NCBI GenBank assembly: GCA_018873225.1
Contig: JAEILZ010000009.1
Location: 1,045,501-1,109,500, forward strand
DNA length: 64,000 bases
DNA from: [Phialemoniopsis] sp. UDSM-2020
Taxonomy: Eukaryota; Ascomycota; Sordariomycetes; Thyridiales; Thyridiaceae
Direction of reading: 5' to 3'
Part shown: piece after piece, positions 1-12,349 of the stretch
How the letters are laid out: each line of letters begins with the position of its first letter
Position numbering within the stretch: position 1 is the first letter of the stretch
Notes under the pieces: model-generated
What the model was told of the DNA's origin: nothing
What the model saw: only the letters and a program-made list of their open reading frames with translations
The model's database searches: none
Translations under genes and position numbers: made by a program

Positions 1-367
1 GATCGGAAAGCCTCAAACCGGGGAACTGGGGAGCGACAGGGCTATTGGTCGCAGCATTGGAGCTGCAGCCCCAAAGATTACAACATCCATGGCTGCACGG
101 GATGTAGTTATTGTGCAGATCTCCAACTCTCGGTCCACCACGTATTTTCGTACATCGTATCTCGTTCGGTTTTCGCACACCGAGGCGACTCGATGATCCC
201 CTCTAGGCAGCCACAATCCCCTTGTCAAGTAGCAGAGGGAGGCTTTCTAGTGCCAGGTCGAAGGAAGAACCAAAGGACACTAGACCAAATCCAGGGCGCT
301 CGTTATTACATTAAGATTAAAATTGCACAATTTGTACGCGCGTGTTATGAATGTAAAGCCAGTCTAA
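1..367. other. Window edge and 3' flank of the GST gene
   Basis: No supportable gene. The open frames here are short, lack family signatures and run into the antisense of the GST coding region. The segment probably contains the GST 3' untranslated region. Confidence 0.6.
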
Positions 368-1242
368 TTAGAGGCTCGCTTTGGGGGTCACGGAGAAATC
401 GCCCTCGATCTCGCGGATCTTCTCCGCCGACCTCTTCCACCCGGCCTCGGCCTCGATCCGCGCAATGTACTCAAAGAGCTTCGGGTAGGTCGCCTGCGGC
501 GTGCCCTTGTCCCAGCTGCCCAGATCCTGCACCCGGCCCTTGCCCGCGATCAGCGGGTAGCTCAGCAGCATGTCGGCGGCCGTCAGGTGCTCGCCGCAGA
601 TGTACTTGCCGCCCGACGTCGACAGCATCTGCTCGAGCAGGGCGTAGTGGCGCTTCATGTTGGGCAGGACGACCATCGAGATGATCTTGTTGGCCGCCAT
701 GCCCGTGATGGGCCGCACGAAGAAGGGCACGTTGGGGCCCTTGAGGCTCGAGATGATGAGCGTCAGCCACAGGTAGGGCATCAGGCTGCCCTCGCTGTAG
801 TACAGGATGTACTGGTACCGCATCCACTCCTCCGTCTCGCCGCCGACCCGGCCCTCCTGGCCCTCCTTCCACCGCTTCGGGACCAGGGGCTTGCCCTGGC
901 CGTAGTGGTCGCACAGGTACTGGATGATGAAGCCGCTCTCGGCCAGCACGAAAGGCTCCGCGCCGGGGCCGGGCGGCGTGACCGTCACCAGCGGGGACTT
1001 GCCGAGCGGGTGGACCTTCTCAAGCTCCGGGGGTGCCAGGAGGGTCTTTTGGCGGTGGTATATCTCCAGCTCATAGGGGATGGACAGCTCCTCGAGCAGC
1101 CAGAGAATGGACTGCGCGCGGGAGCCGTTCAGCCTGGCGTTGCATGTCAGTCGGTGTCTAGTGTTGCCACCACGAGCGAACTATGGGTGAAGACGGGGCC
1201 TCACCAGTGAAGCTTGATCTTTGCTTGCTCTTCAGCTGCCAT
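368..1242 (-). CDS. Glutathione S-transferase, GTT1-like
   Basis: Predicted cytosolic glutathione S-transferase of 267 aa, which would conjugate glutathione to electrophiles or act as a peroxidase. Exons on the minus strand are 1242-1205 and 1133-368, with a 71-bp GT-AG intron between them; the join rebuilds a Trp codon (KLHW|LNGSR). The N-terminal thioredoxin-like half shows the fungal GST pattern WLNGSRAQSILWLLEEL, then KVHPLGKSPLV and ESGFIIQYL, where the ESG-type turn normally holds the glutathione gamma-glutamyl group. The all-helical C-terminal half contains the GEHLTAADMLLSYPL motif with the conserved buried Asp. The start is the only Met in the short first exon and has a good context. 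The C-terminus (ASL) is not a convincing peroxisomal signal. Substrate specificity cannot be told from sequence. Confidence 0.9.
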
Positions 1243-1953
1243 GATTTCGATGTAATAGTGGATGAGACGATTTCAATTGGTATATTAAGGTCAAAGATAA
1301 AAGAGGAGAAGCAGTTCATAGTAAGGAGAAAAGCCTTGCGTTTATCACCATTTCTATGCCATCATCGCCCACTCCAGATATGAGCTTGGCACGTGTTAGA
1401 CGAGTGCGAAACCGAGGCGTTGCTAAGTGTTAGCTCGGTACCTGAATCGGTAGTTACATCACAGTGGAGCTAGCATCGTGAGCCATGTAGATCCATGTAG
1501 TCTACTACCAGATCTTGAACAACATACGGCATTTGGCATTATCATGAAGTAGAGCAAGGAACTAAACATACTCGCTAGCCTTTAAGGGGTAGTAGAAAGG
1601 TCTTGATTCGCTATGCATTGATACTGACAGGTGTGGGCGCCTCGACTTCGATGCTTGGAAGTTGGACTAAAATCGTATGCTATACAAAGTCCATAGGCTC
1701 ATAATTGCAAGTAGATACCATGATTTACGTGTAATTGTCTGGTCGTGTTGTCAACCCATACCCATGTCTATTTTTGGTAGCTGTCTAAACTGCTAGCAGA
1801 AATGGCCTTTCTGTCCAAGACTGCAGTGTCACAGGAACCATAGTCCTAATGTATTCGCCTTTTCGCATCCTTCACGTCATTAATAACATCAACTCGTGGG
1901 TGGGCAAAGCTGCCGCTGCCTGAGCTCACATGCGGTCCTCAACTTGGCTGACA
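1243..1953. other. Intergenic: GST promoter side and delta-COP 3' side
   Basis: Tandem minus-strand spacing between the delta-COP stop and the GST start. I see no coding structure, RNA gene or repeat. Base composition is more AT-rich than in the flanking genes. Confidence 0.6.
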
Positions 1954-3753
1954 TTACTCAATCAGATAAGTATCAGCATGCGACTTGACTTCCTTGGAGA
2001 AGGTCACCTCCTCATTCATTTCCACCAACTCCACAGACGTGACCTGCGTAGTGTGTGTTAGAGAGTTTGATCCAGATATGGCAATGGTAAGAAGCGAAGG
2101 TAGGAAGAGTCAACTTACATCAATGTCGACATATGGAGAGCTCTTGGAGAAGCGGACTTGCATCGGGAAGAAGTCGTTCTCGTCATCGGTCTGAGCCTCA
2201 AACTCGAAAGACCCATTGGGGTTTTCGTCATCCACATTTCCGATCGACCACTCGAGGCTGTCACCCGAAACCTCGTAAGTTGCGTCGAAGCTCGAGACTA
2301 CAGGCTCCACGCTCGAGTAAGGGATGACGACGCTGACGTCTTTAAGAGCGTCACCTCCCGTCAACTCGTACTCTACGGTCATGTTGCAGTTGCCGTCCGA
2401 GCCCTTGTTGACCCAGACGGTAAAGCTGATCGGCAGAGCGCTAGAATCATCCGTCCTCGGGGATGCTCGCCACCGCAGCACGGCCACGGTGTTGTTGACA
2501 GGGAAACCTTGCGCGTTGCTGCTCATCTGGATAACCTTGGAGCTGTTGAACTGGTTGCGGTCAACCTTGGGGTGAGTCCGGAACTGAGCGCCATGAGATG
2601 GTTGAGCGTGGAGGTTCATCTTGATCTTAGTAAGAGAAGCATCTGAGACGTGCAGGTTCAGGTCTCCGCTGACGGAAAGCGAGTTCAGTGCGCCATCCCT
2701 TGAAATCTTGGCCGTAATGGTCTCGTTGATGGTCACATGGATAGCATCCCGATCCAGCGCCGTCGACGCGCGAGGAGCTGCAGCAGGCTCGGCCACAGGC
2801 GTCGAAACAGCCGGAACCAGAGGGGTATCGTCGACTTCGGAGCCCATCTCGCCACGGACCCGCTCAAACATATCTGTCGTCTTTGACTTCTTGCCAAGCT
2901 GCATACCCTTACCCTTGGGCGCAGTGAATCTGGAGGAAGATGTCGGTTAGCGCAGAGCTCTTCCATATAAAAAGGTTGGATAACCCACTTGGACTTGTTC
3001 TTCTCGGCTTCATAGCTGTCGTAGGTGTCGGTGACGGTAGGCCGAGTAGGCGGTGTGTAGGTCGGGTATACGGGAGTGCGAGGGATATTTCCACGTCCGC
3101 TCCGTGCCGACTCCTTGCGCTGCATCTCCAGCTGCTTGGCTTTCCTCTTGCGCTCCTCGGTGGCCTCCAACTCCTTGTTCTGCTTGGCATTAGTCCTGCT
3201 CCTTGGTTTCCACGTAATGACCAGGGTATTCTTACCCGAGCGATGATTTCTTGGATGCGCTCCTCGTGACTCTCCATCTCCAAGAAGGTCTTGATCTGGC
3301 TCAGGGTCAGGTTCTCCCTGTAGCCTAGGGTGACAAGTTCGTCGAATGCGCTGAGAAGCTCGTAGGCATTCCTGACAATCTCCCTCTCGTCAAGGCTCTT
3401 GCACGTGCTAGTGACAACCTGAGCAAACAGGTGGAGAGAGTCGATGTCCTGGAGGATGTTGGACTGGCGGTTGGTGATGAGCACCATGTAGAGCTCGTCG
3501 AGGGGCTGGTAGACGAAGCGGACGTTATCCTGTTCGACGGTGGTGTGCTGAGTACCGCTGTCGGCGAGCTTGGGGAACGAGGCCAGAAGCGCCTCTATCC
3601 TCGAACGAGGCATCTCGCGGAACTGCCTCGAGAGAACAGCTTTCCCTCCACGGGTGCAAATCGAGGCGGCGAGGACAACCTGGGGCAAGAGGTTAGTGGG
3701 GGTCCCAGGCCACAGCAGCAAACCAGCAATATGTGATGAGAGCATCTTACCAT
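1954..3753 (-). CDS. RET2: Coatomer subunit delta (COPI)
   Basis: Delta subunit of the COPI coat, which drives retrograde Golgi-to-ER vesicle traffic. The protein is 512 aa in five exons: 3753-3751, 3679-3236, 3179-2989, 2929-2119 and 2043-1954. Introns are 71, 56, 59 and 75 bp, and the summed length is an exact multiple of three. The first coding exon is the ATG alone. The N-terminus MVVLAASICTRGGKAVLSRQF is the conserved longin-like start of delta-COP, followed by the helical stretch LSQIKTFLEMESHEERIQEIIARNKELEATEERKRKAKQ in pieces across exons 2 and 3, a Pro/Thr/Ser-rich linker, and a C-terminal mu-homology domain from about residue 273. The last exon encodes SHADTYLIE, a typical delta-COP end. 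The length agrees with the family. Confidence 0.95.
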
Positions 3754-4584
3754 CTTGACTGCAGGCGCTCTGCGAATACAGGAGTGAGTGATTGAGATGT
3801 TTTTGTTGCAGAGGAGCAAAGAGGATGAATAGTTGCAGTCTCCCTGGTCTGGTGTCTGGACGCCTCTTGTCTGCTGGTCTCTGGAGGGACGGTCAAGTGC
3901 AGCAGTCAGTGCCTGTACTGGTTGGTGTCCTCATCCCAAAATGTGGGCTTGGTCCGTGCGCCAAGCTCCCCTTTCTAGCTGGCCAGCTTGCAATAATCGC
4001 TGGTGACACAGGACCTTGTGCCTAACAAGCCCACTAGCCTACACGCGGTCAGACTGTTAGCGTTTCGTGCACGGCTACACAGACCTTGTGTCATTTTCGT
4101 GTCACTACTTTACTTTACTTCACCCTCCATCTCCGATCTTTGAACGCGTTCATTGTTTCCACCCATCATCCACCAACCCCCGTATCAATCAAAGCCTTTT
4201 CTTCACCCACTTCCCACATCCCCTTTTTGTGCCTGGAGCGTGTGTAGCAAGCCATCTTCTTGTCGTTTATAAAGGCGCGGTGCCTTCTTTCTGCCGTCGT
4301 GGAAAGACTATCTCTTCAGCCTCCATACCCCGCTTGCCAACCATACCACCAGTATTTCTCGAGCTCGCTCGACCTTGACTTCAATCTCCCATCCGCAATC
4401 AGGACGACTTCACATCTAGTTCTCATACCTCTGGGATGCCGAAATTATTGATCATACAGCCCACGGTAACCTCAGTTCTGCACACAAAGCTGTGCGCGCC
4501 GGCCTAACTTGTCGCACCTAACCTACGAAATCACTTTGCACTCTCCGAGATTGTGAATCCATCAACCACCTGTAGACACCAGCC
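3754..4584. promoter_or_regulatory. Divergent promoter region, delta-COP / acidic protein
   Basis: An 831-bp spacer between two genes transcribed apart, so it must hold both promoters. The side nearest the plus-strand gene (about 4080-4580) is rich in pyrimidines, as is usual for fungal leaders. I could not single out specific binding sites. Confidence 0.5.
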
Positions 4585-6846
4585 ATGGCAGAGGCTATGG
4601 CCGACCCCGGTCATTCCGACCACACTGAACATATCGATGTTGATCTGGCAAATGTCGATACCAATAACATCGATCTAATCGGCTTTGACGATGACTTCGA
4701 CTTCTCCAACACCGACCAACCCGCCGGCATTTCCGATACGACCCCTAACACACAGGGAGTTGAAGTAGCGACCGAGAATGATCCAGCCGCAGATACCGGC
4801 AATCATGCCACTGAGTTTGATGAGATAACCTTTGATGAGGACGATGAAATGCCAACCGACGGAAAGTCTATGGATGCCCTGGCTGCTGAGACAAGCCAGC
4901 AGAATCTGGAAGATTTCGATGAGATTACCTACGAAGGATACGAGGCCGAGGACGCGGGGACTGGAGCATATGGCGATGAACCCCTGCAGCATGTTGGTGA
5001 GGGAGAGACTTTGGATCATAACGGACAGTCCCAGGCTGGTGCAACTCCCTCGCTCAGCACGGCCGCGCAGCCGACCGATGACGGTTCAGGAGCTGTGCCT
5101 GAGCCTCAGCCATCGGCTGATTTATCGGCCTTCGCGATTGATGGTGCCTACGATGATGTGGACAGGCCGCAGGATGCAGGTGGCGTCGAGACTGTCAACG
5201 TTGGCGAAGTTGAGGCTGGTGCTGTCGACATTATGGGAGACATGAGTCTTGAGTTCGATGATGCAAGTGCTTCATATGACGGCGAGGGCGAGGGCGAGGG
5301 CGACAGTGACCGGCAGGAGAGCCCCTTTGCAGCCTCACCTCCCAATGTCCAAGTAACATGGGCCGATGAGGTGTGTCCTTTGTTCAAGTCCTCCGAGACC
5401 CAGGAGCCAGGCTCCTACTACCTCGATAACGTCGAGTATATCGACCGACCGCTCTCGGCTTTCTTGACTAGAATTCGAGAATCTATTGCAGAGTGGCTGA
5501 ACCCGAATGATGAACTGCATGTCCGAATACAGGAGCTAGGGCTAGATTTTGCAGAGGTATGTAGCGACCGTCCCTTTCCCATTTCATTCACAATCCACCG
5601 AATCTCAATACTAACAATCATTAGACAACAACCGGTGCTATCCTCGAGCAGTTCACTTTTGGACAGCTGTTGGGTTTGCACAATACGTTGGCCATGAACG
5701 ATGGTCAGATCCCTGCGCCGGGATTGCACATCATTCTGACGACCAGGCCGAATTGTAGCGTGAGGATCCAGAAGCTGGTTGAGGCTGCCAATGAGGGCCG
5801 AGGCCTCTCTGCTTTGCAATCGGAGCAGTCATCCAGTGCCTCGCTCGATGCCAATGACAATGAACCTGCCTCTGAGATGTCGTCGCCTGCCAAGCCTACT
5901 TTGCATTATGACACCGAGCTCACGTCTCACCAGCACTCGGACGCTCCCTCAGTCGACGAGAATGGCGAGGACTTGATCTTGGGAAATAATGAGGCCTATC
6001 TGCAGACAGACATGGATGTTGGCGAGGCAGGTGATGGAACGACTGAACATGCCGGCAGTCACTATGGTGATGAAGTCGCCTTTGCACCTGTTAACGATGC
6101 ATATGAGGTCGAGCATTCGACCGACGTTCCGGAGGGCTTGCAATTTACCGAGGGCGATGATTTCACTGGAGCTGTCGAAGACACAGACTTTACAGTCGAT
6201 TACCATGAGACGGCTGGACATGATGCAGATGCGCTTCTGCAGGATCACCAGCCTCAGGTCGTTCAAGACGATGCCGAGAATCAGATTCAAGACGCAGATT
6301 ATCTCGACTTCGGGGATGATGACGTTCAGCAGACCGACCTTCCAGAGGTATCGGGCCACGAGCAAGGCGATCCCGGCGCCACACAGCCAGGCGTGGTTGA
6401 TGGCGGAGAAGATGGACTAGAAACCACCAGTAAGGTAACAAACCCGGAATTGGTAGATCACTACGATATCGTCGACTACGGCCAGGATCAGTCCAGCGTA
6501 AGCAATACGCTGAGCGGCGAGGAGCTTGGCCAGGATGATCAAGCGACGACAACAGTTGAGCCTGAACTCGCGCAATTCCCCGCCTCCGTAGAAGCACCTC
6601 ATGACCCCGGAGCTGCCCGCAAGGACGATGACCTGGACGAGATCGACTGGGACGACGATGAGGAGGACGACACATCTGCGAACAAAGCGCAGGCATCCAC
6701 CCCGACAAGCATTACCGGAAAACGTGGCCGTGAGACGGAGGACGGTGAGGGTCTGGCTGACGAGCACGGTATGTTCCCCTTCTTGGATGTTGCTTCAGGA
6801 CCATGAGACTAACATCTTTGTAGACGTCAAGCGGCATCGGGCTTGA
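4585..6846 (+). CDS. Acidic protein of unknown function
   Basis: Three exons (4585-5556, 5625-6768, 6824-6846) encode 712 aa; both introns (68 and 55 bp) have clear donors and acceptors. Function not recognised. The protein is extremely rich in Asp and Glu. A central segment of about 130 aa (from WADEVCPLF through SYYLDNVEYIDRPLSAFL to LHIILTTRPNCSVRIQKL) looks folded and is probably the conserved core. Three copies of a short motif, DEI followed by T/D and an aromatic residue, lie near residues 78, 112 and 663, the last inside LDEIDWDDDEEDD. The C-terminus (KRGRE, then VKRHRA) is basic and could be a nuclear localisation signal. Likely a nuclear or chromatin-associated acidic protein, but that is inference only. 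Confidence 0.8.
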
Positions 6847-9445
6847 GGCCGACCATGCCGTTCTTCCGACATTTGCCTCGCTCCAGCACCCCATTTGCTT
6901 GACATGAAAAGGTTGTAGTGCAACCCCTTCAGTCTTGTTTGAACATCATCTCCTGGCCCTTTCTACACCGAACGACCCATTTGAAGCACCTCTTCCCACG
7001 AGACTACTAACCATTGATATGGCACCGAGAGAATCTCCTGGTTCCAGCAAGAACCGGAACTTGCTGGATATGCCAGCTAGGTAAGTATGTGGGAGCTTGG
7101 TCGACTACAGGTCAAAAGTTTCTTTGTTGTTTTTTGTTGCACTTACGGTTTCCCCCACGGTTGATACCCTCTGCATTCGCGCAGACAATGGCTGGCCACG
7201 TATCCGACAGGATGTCCGTCAGTTCACGCTCTAGAAGGCACTGATTTTCACCTTCGATGTTGGGATGGCCATGAAGAAAAGGCCCGGAAAGGAGTTGAGG
7301 TTGTGTATTAGTATCTGTACCATAGCTTCTACTTTGGGGTTTTCCGCATCAGTCGCTCATGGAGGAGACATTAAGTGATGTTACCTCCGAACAGCAGGAC
7401 AGGTCATGGGCGGCGCAGAGTTGAACTGTTGTTAGGCTGGAGGAAGGCCACAGCACGCAAAGCCCAAGGGACGAAAGGAGAACTAGCCGATGGAAGGTGC
7501 AAAATCCACCACTTTAGCAGCGCATCACCAGATTCTACACATGTTGCAAAGACTTTGACTGTTGACACAAGTACTTTGTTTTCTAATTGTGGGTGACAGT
7601 CTGACAGTTCGTATTGATGTGCTGCAGCTGGTTGGCGAACCGCGTTATGGGCTGTTGTGGACACGCCGTCGTCATCCCTAATCTCCTTTCGGGTCCAGTC
7701 TGGGTGTACAAGCAGAGCTAGCAGCCTTGCCAGATCATCCCTCGCATCCATCAAGTACAAGTACGTACGTGCATATGGATAGATGCTAAACGTGTAGGTG
7801 TATGTATGTAGGTAACTGCACGAAGGCTGTCTTCACTTTCCATGGTAGCAACTCCTGATGAGAGCCAGTGCACATCAAAGTCCACTGTTTAGTATGGGCA
7901 GTTTTCTGCCAGTACATTAAGTTAGAGATTGGGATGTGGGAAAGTTTGCAATCTGGGTTCAGTCCATGTGTGACATCCACTTGCATCTTGAAGATCTCTT
8001 TCTACCCTTGCTGCAACATGCCGGATTGGCCCATTGGCTCCCTCACTTCGGGGCTCCGCGGCAAGGTAGGTGAGCACCTCGTACATACAAGGGCACAGGG
8101 CATGCTACAGAGCCTTCAGTGACGCCTACAGAGGTGGTAAGGGTAAATAAGACGTCCCTGCCAGGTATTGACCTGTATGGCGTTGGGTACTGGGATAGTC
8201 CTCCATCTAGCAGTCGATACCTTCGTAGGTACTCGAGGCCCGTAACTATGTAAGTAGATACGTAATCTCGTCGAGATTTCGTCGGCACTAGAGGAAAAGA
8301 GTCAGGGGTTCAATCTTCTTTAATGGAGAACCCCTGGATCACTGTAAGAATTTGGTGGCGCGAAATCCCTGTGCAGCGCGGTCGGCATCCACCGTCCCGC
8401 CCACTAAATTCCCAAAGATAGGCCTACGAAGTAAGCCAGCCCATACGACGCGCTCCCACCCCTCCCTTTGGCTCGTAATGTGGGCTTTTTGTTGCAAGGG
8501 AGAGGGAGAAAAGAGGATGGCAAGATGGGTAAGAGACCGAAAAAGGGCTTGGGAGGGGGGCGGAGTTCATCCAAGATCGCGCAGCGAGGACCAGAGACCC
8601 CTGACGGTTTGCGTGAGGTTTAGGTAAAAGGTCTTGGAAAGTACACCTTTCCTTGCGAGAATGCACAGAAGGCCAAGATCCAACCAGGGGTGAGCTTCTG
8701 AAACCCGTGCTTCGTCGTCGGCTGGTGCCCATTCTTTTTTCTCTTGGTACTGTCCACTACCCGCACCCTGCCTGAAGATTTGTTTCTCGTCATATTGGCC
8801 CTGCCCTGTCTTGCCTGTCTGTGCCTGTGCTGTGTGTGTGTCAACTAGCTCAACCCGCCGCGCGCGACCCAGACCACCTAGAGCTTTTGCTGGTTTGCTT
8901 GGACTCGTGGCCACTATTGTAACTTTATCCGTCCCCCAGGATCTTTCGAAACAAAAAAAGAGAGACGACTATTAACGACCGAGACCAATCCATAACAAAT
9001 ACACTTCGACCTTGTTTGAGGCGGCTGTCACAAAATACCGTTAAACCCCCAGCCCGAATACGACGCCATCAACCTCAAAGGATTGTACTTAGTTCGTGCC
9101 CACGCATGCAGCGAGGACTTCCATCCAGACACAGCCAGGGATCGTGATTTCGTCGGCCCATCATTCGCTCAGAGCCGACCTTCGCTCTCTCCAACTCTCG
9201 AAACATCACGAGATATCTATGGCTCTCATTTGAGAACGGCACGGTTCCTTCTCGACTCGCGAACAGTTCTTCTTGCGACGCGGATCGAGTTGTCGATTCC
9301 CCTCCCCGCTCATTCCCGCCCTTGCGCACTTCCACGACCGCCGCAGTTGCCGGGTTTTTGGACCACGACGCAAAGAACGGTCGCGCACACGAATGCATTT
9401 AATGATATAGCATTGGTTGATCGACGATATCGTTCGTTTTGCAAC
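6847..9445. other. Gene-poor spacer and probable NIPA leader
   Basis: A 2.6-kb stretch between two plus-strand genes. No open frame shows a recognisable domain, and the longest ones (around 8567-8914 minus and 9083-9463 plus) look like chance frames. About 8900-9445 is pyrimidine-rich with several small upstream open frames and probably belongs to the 5' leader of the next gene. Confidence 0.5.
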
Positions 9446-11113
9446 ATGATGGAGGACAAGTAAGGCGATCACCCCAGCCATCCAACGCCCACGATGCGAA
9501 GCCTGTCTGCGCTAGATGGTGAGAGGGCGTGTGCTGACAAGCAATCTCCAGGTATATTGGTCTGGCTTTGGCCATAGCGGCTGGATTTGCTATCGGTAGG
9601 TGTACCTGTCAAGGTTGATGAGAGACATGCAGATAGCTAACCAGATATGTTTCCTTGTAGGCACCAGTTTTGTCATTACGAAAAAGGTACGACCTGGTCT
9701 ACTCTTCTGAGCAGTCGAGCGCAGCTGCCCGCGCGTGAACACACGGTGCTGACAGGAGTCGACGTAGGGCCTGATACAAGCAGAACAAAAACATGGCTTC
9801 GAGGGCGACGGCTTCGTTTACATGAAGAACCCCCTGTGGTGGGCGGGAATAATAACATGTAAGCGGCAGCCCACTGGCAACTCATCTCGAGCTTCCGCGG
9901 TTTGCGATGACTGACCCTTCTCCCTCCCCGCAGTGGTCGTCGGAGAGTTGTGCAACTTCGCGGCCTACGCCTTCGCGCCAGCGATCCTGGTCACCCCCCT
10001 CGGCGCATTGAGCGTCCTAGTCGGTGCCGTTCTGGGCTCATATTTTCTCAACGAGATTCTTGGTGTGCTAGGTCGGTTAGGAAGCGCGATCTGCTTGATA
10101 GGCGCCGCCATCATTGTGCTGCATGCCCCTCCAGATGAGGACATCACCACCATTGACGAGATCTTGCATCTTGCTATCCAGCCAGGTTTGTCTAACGCGA
10201 CACATCCCTAGCGAGTATCACAAGCTGACTGTCTTAGGCTTCCTCCTGTTTGCCATCGCCGTCACGGTATATTCATTTGTCGCGATATACAAGATTGCGC
10301 CGGCCCACGGCAAGAAGAACCCGCTCATCTACCTGAGCATCTGCTCGCTTGTCGGCTCCGTCTCCGTCATGGCTATCAAGGCATTCGGCATTGCCTTGAA
10401 GCTGACCTTTGCCGGCAACAATCAGTTCACACACCCCTCGACCTACGTCTTTATGATCATCACCGCCGTGAGCATTCTCACGCAGATGAACTACTTCAAC
10501 AAGGCTCTTAGCCAGTTCCCGACCAATATGTTCGTGTTCCCTGACTGTCCAGACTCTTGGTTTTAGGCGTATTGCTAACATGCTCAGTGTCAACCCCCTC
10601 TACTACGTAACCTTCACGACTGCCACCCTCTGCGCCTCCTTCATCCTCTTCGGCGGCTTCAACACGACCGACACTGTCAACACCATCTCCCTCCTGTGTG
10701 GCTTCCTGGTCACTTTCACCGGCGTCTACCTCCTCAACCTCTCCCGCACCGACCCGGACGGCATGCGCATGCTCGCCGGACAACATGGCTCCGATGTCAC
10801 GGGCACCGATCTCGTCTCCAGCCTGCAGACACGCATGAGCATGGAGGCTCGCCGCAGCTTCTCTGCCAACCACCGCGGCCACCGCCGCAGCATCAGCAGC
10901 CAGATGGGCGATCGGCAGGGCCTTATTCGGGCCTACGATGAGGAGGAGGCCGCCGGCTTCGGGCTGACGGACCTCGCCGAGGACAGCGACGAGGAGGCCA
11001 ACGGCAGCAATGGCAGGCAGATGAACGGTGGTGCCAACGGCAACCCCCACAACTCGGACAAGGAGCGCTCCGAGGCTATAGAGATGCAGCCGCCCAAGTC
11101 TTCTGACAGATGA
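9446..11113 (+). CDS. Magnesium transporter, NIPA family
   Basis: Multi-pass membrane protein of the NIPA family (414 aa), predicted to carry Mg2+ at endosomal or plasma membranes. Seven exons: 9446-9459, 9552-9595, 9661-9686, 9768-9858, 9934-10185, 10238-10529 and 10588-11113. The first three are only 14, 44 and 26 nt long, yet all joins keep frame. Family hallmarks are YIGLALAIA, GTSFVITKKGL, HGFEGDGF then NPLWWAGI, GELCNFAAYAFAPAILVTPLGALSVL and QMNYFNKALSQF. About nine hydrophobic helices are visible up to about residue 300. The hydrophilic C-terminal tail of about 110 aa is rich in Ser, Arg and acidic residues and is probably cytosolic. A second Met directly follows the first; I took the upstream one. 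Confidence 0.92.
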
Positions 11114-12097
11114 TGATAATGAAGACCGCTTTTATACGGCCTGTTCTTCTCCTCTGCAACGAGATCTGGATGGCGTTGAATACCCGTTCCGCAGTTGCGA
11201 TCAGGCCACCATTGCATTTAGAAGGAAGGACGAAACACACACATATATGTACATTTCCCTCGCCGCCTATATAGCCAAAGGCTCCAAACCTTTGTGCAAA
11301 AGTTACGTTATTTCCTTCCTACAAAGCACATCAACGAGAGGGGAAGGCGATCAAGATCTGGAGAACTGGGCAACTTTTTAACGACATATTACCAAGGCGG
11401 CAACGACTCTTTCCGGAGGGATGGGATACTGGGAGGGAAAGGGGATCGATTTTCATCTTTCATCATCTTTTTTCTTTCCATGGAAAATCTCATACCAGGA
11501 TGGGCGTTCAGGGCGCGGGAAACATAGTGTGCTTTACTCGAGAAGTGAGAAGAAGAGAGGGACGGAAGGACTCTGGCTTTGTTAATTGTTTTGCTCATTT
11601 TCTTTCCTCAAACATTATTAGGCAAACGCATCGGGAACTCGGGCTCTTTGTACGATCATGTGGAAGAAGAGGATGGGTCTGGTATAGGGACGACGGGCCT
11701 GGGTGCTCTGGACAGGCTGCCGGCGCGGTGGCATTATTCACAGGAGCTACATAGCGAGAGACAATTGATTTGCCCTTCGGCCAACTGCAAGCTGAAAAGT
11801 AACAAGTGTGTATAGATGTCATTCAAGATGGAAAGGCCGCTCATGAGCATTTGGGAAGAGGCCATCAGAAGGATTGTCATGACACTTGTATGCTTGACTG
11901 CTTCAAAGGGTTTTTAAAAGGGGGTATTTCTTTGGTTCGTCAGATATTATTGCTATCTGTCTTCATGGGCTTGCACAAGTTACAAAGCCCTTTTCTGAGG
12001 AAAGCAACTTTCCTTTACCAGTTCCCACCGTTTCGCAGAATAATGCAGAATGATTTCATCGAGAGACGCCGTATGATTGATCGACCCAACCCATCCA
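11114..12097. other. Convergent spacer, NIPA / RPS3
   Basis: Lies downstream of both flanking genes and should hold their 3' untranslated regions. No gene, RNA or repeat is recognisable. The part from 12098 to 12349 is treated separately because it is open in frame with RPS3. Confidence 0.6.
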
Positions 12098-12349
12098 TTA
12101 CCATCGATCAGCAGCCAACTCGTCCCAGCCAGCAGAAAACGCGGACGGGGCAGCGGGGAGACCAACTCGGACCGTGGAGTCGTTGTTGAAGTTCTCGTCG
12201 CCAAAGTCCATGTCAAGAGATCCATCATAGCCTCCAATGGGGCGAGCGCCACCAGAAGGAAGCCCAGGGATCATATTGATGACGTCGTCCACAACCGGCA
12301 CGGCAGCCACGACACGCTGGTCAGGATCTCCTCCAACCTCCGAAACAGC
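12098..12349 (-). other. In-frame open extension after the RPS3 TAG stop
   Basis: Directly after the RPS3 stop codon the same frame stays open for 83 sense codons before TAA. The codons have a strong RNY pattern, mostly starting with G or another purine and ending in C or T, which is typical of real coding sequence here. The encoded peptide includes VVDDVINMIPGLPSGG and ends in WDELAADRW. It could be a readthrough extension, an alternatively spliced tail or a chance frame. I found no convincing intron that would skip the TAG and keep frame. Confidence 0.4.

Noticed and set aside
587..1210. 207-codon open frame opposite the GST gene
   Set aside because: Shadow frame; the GST on the minus strand has a complete fold and intron.
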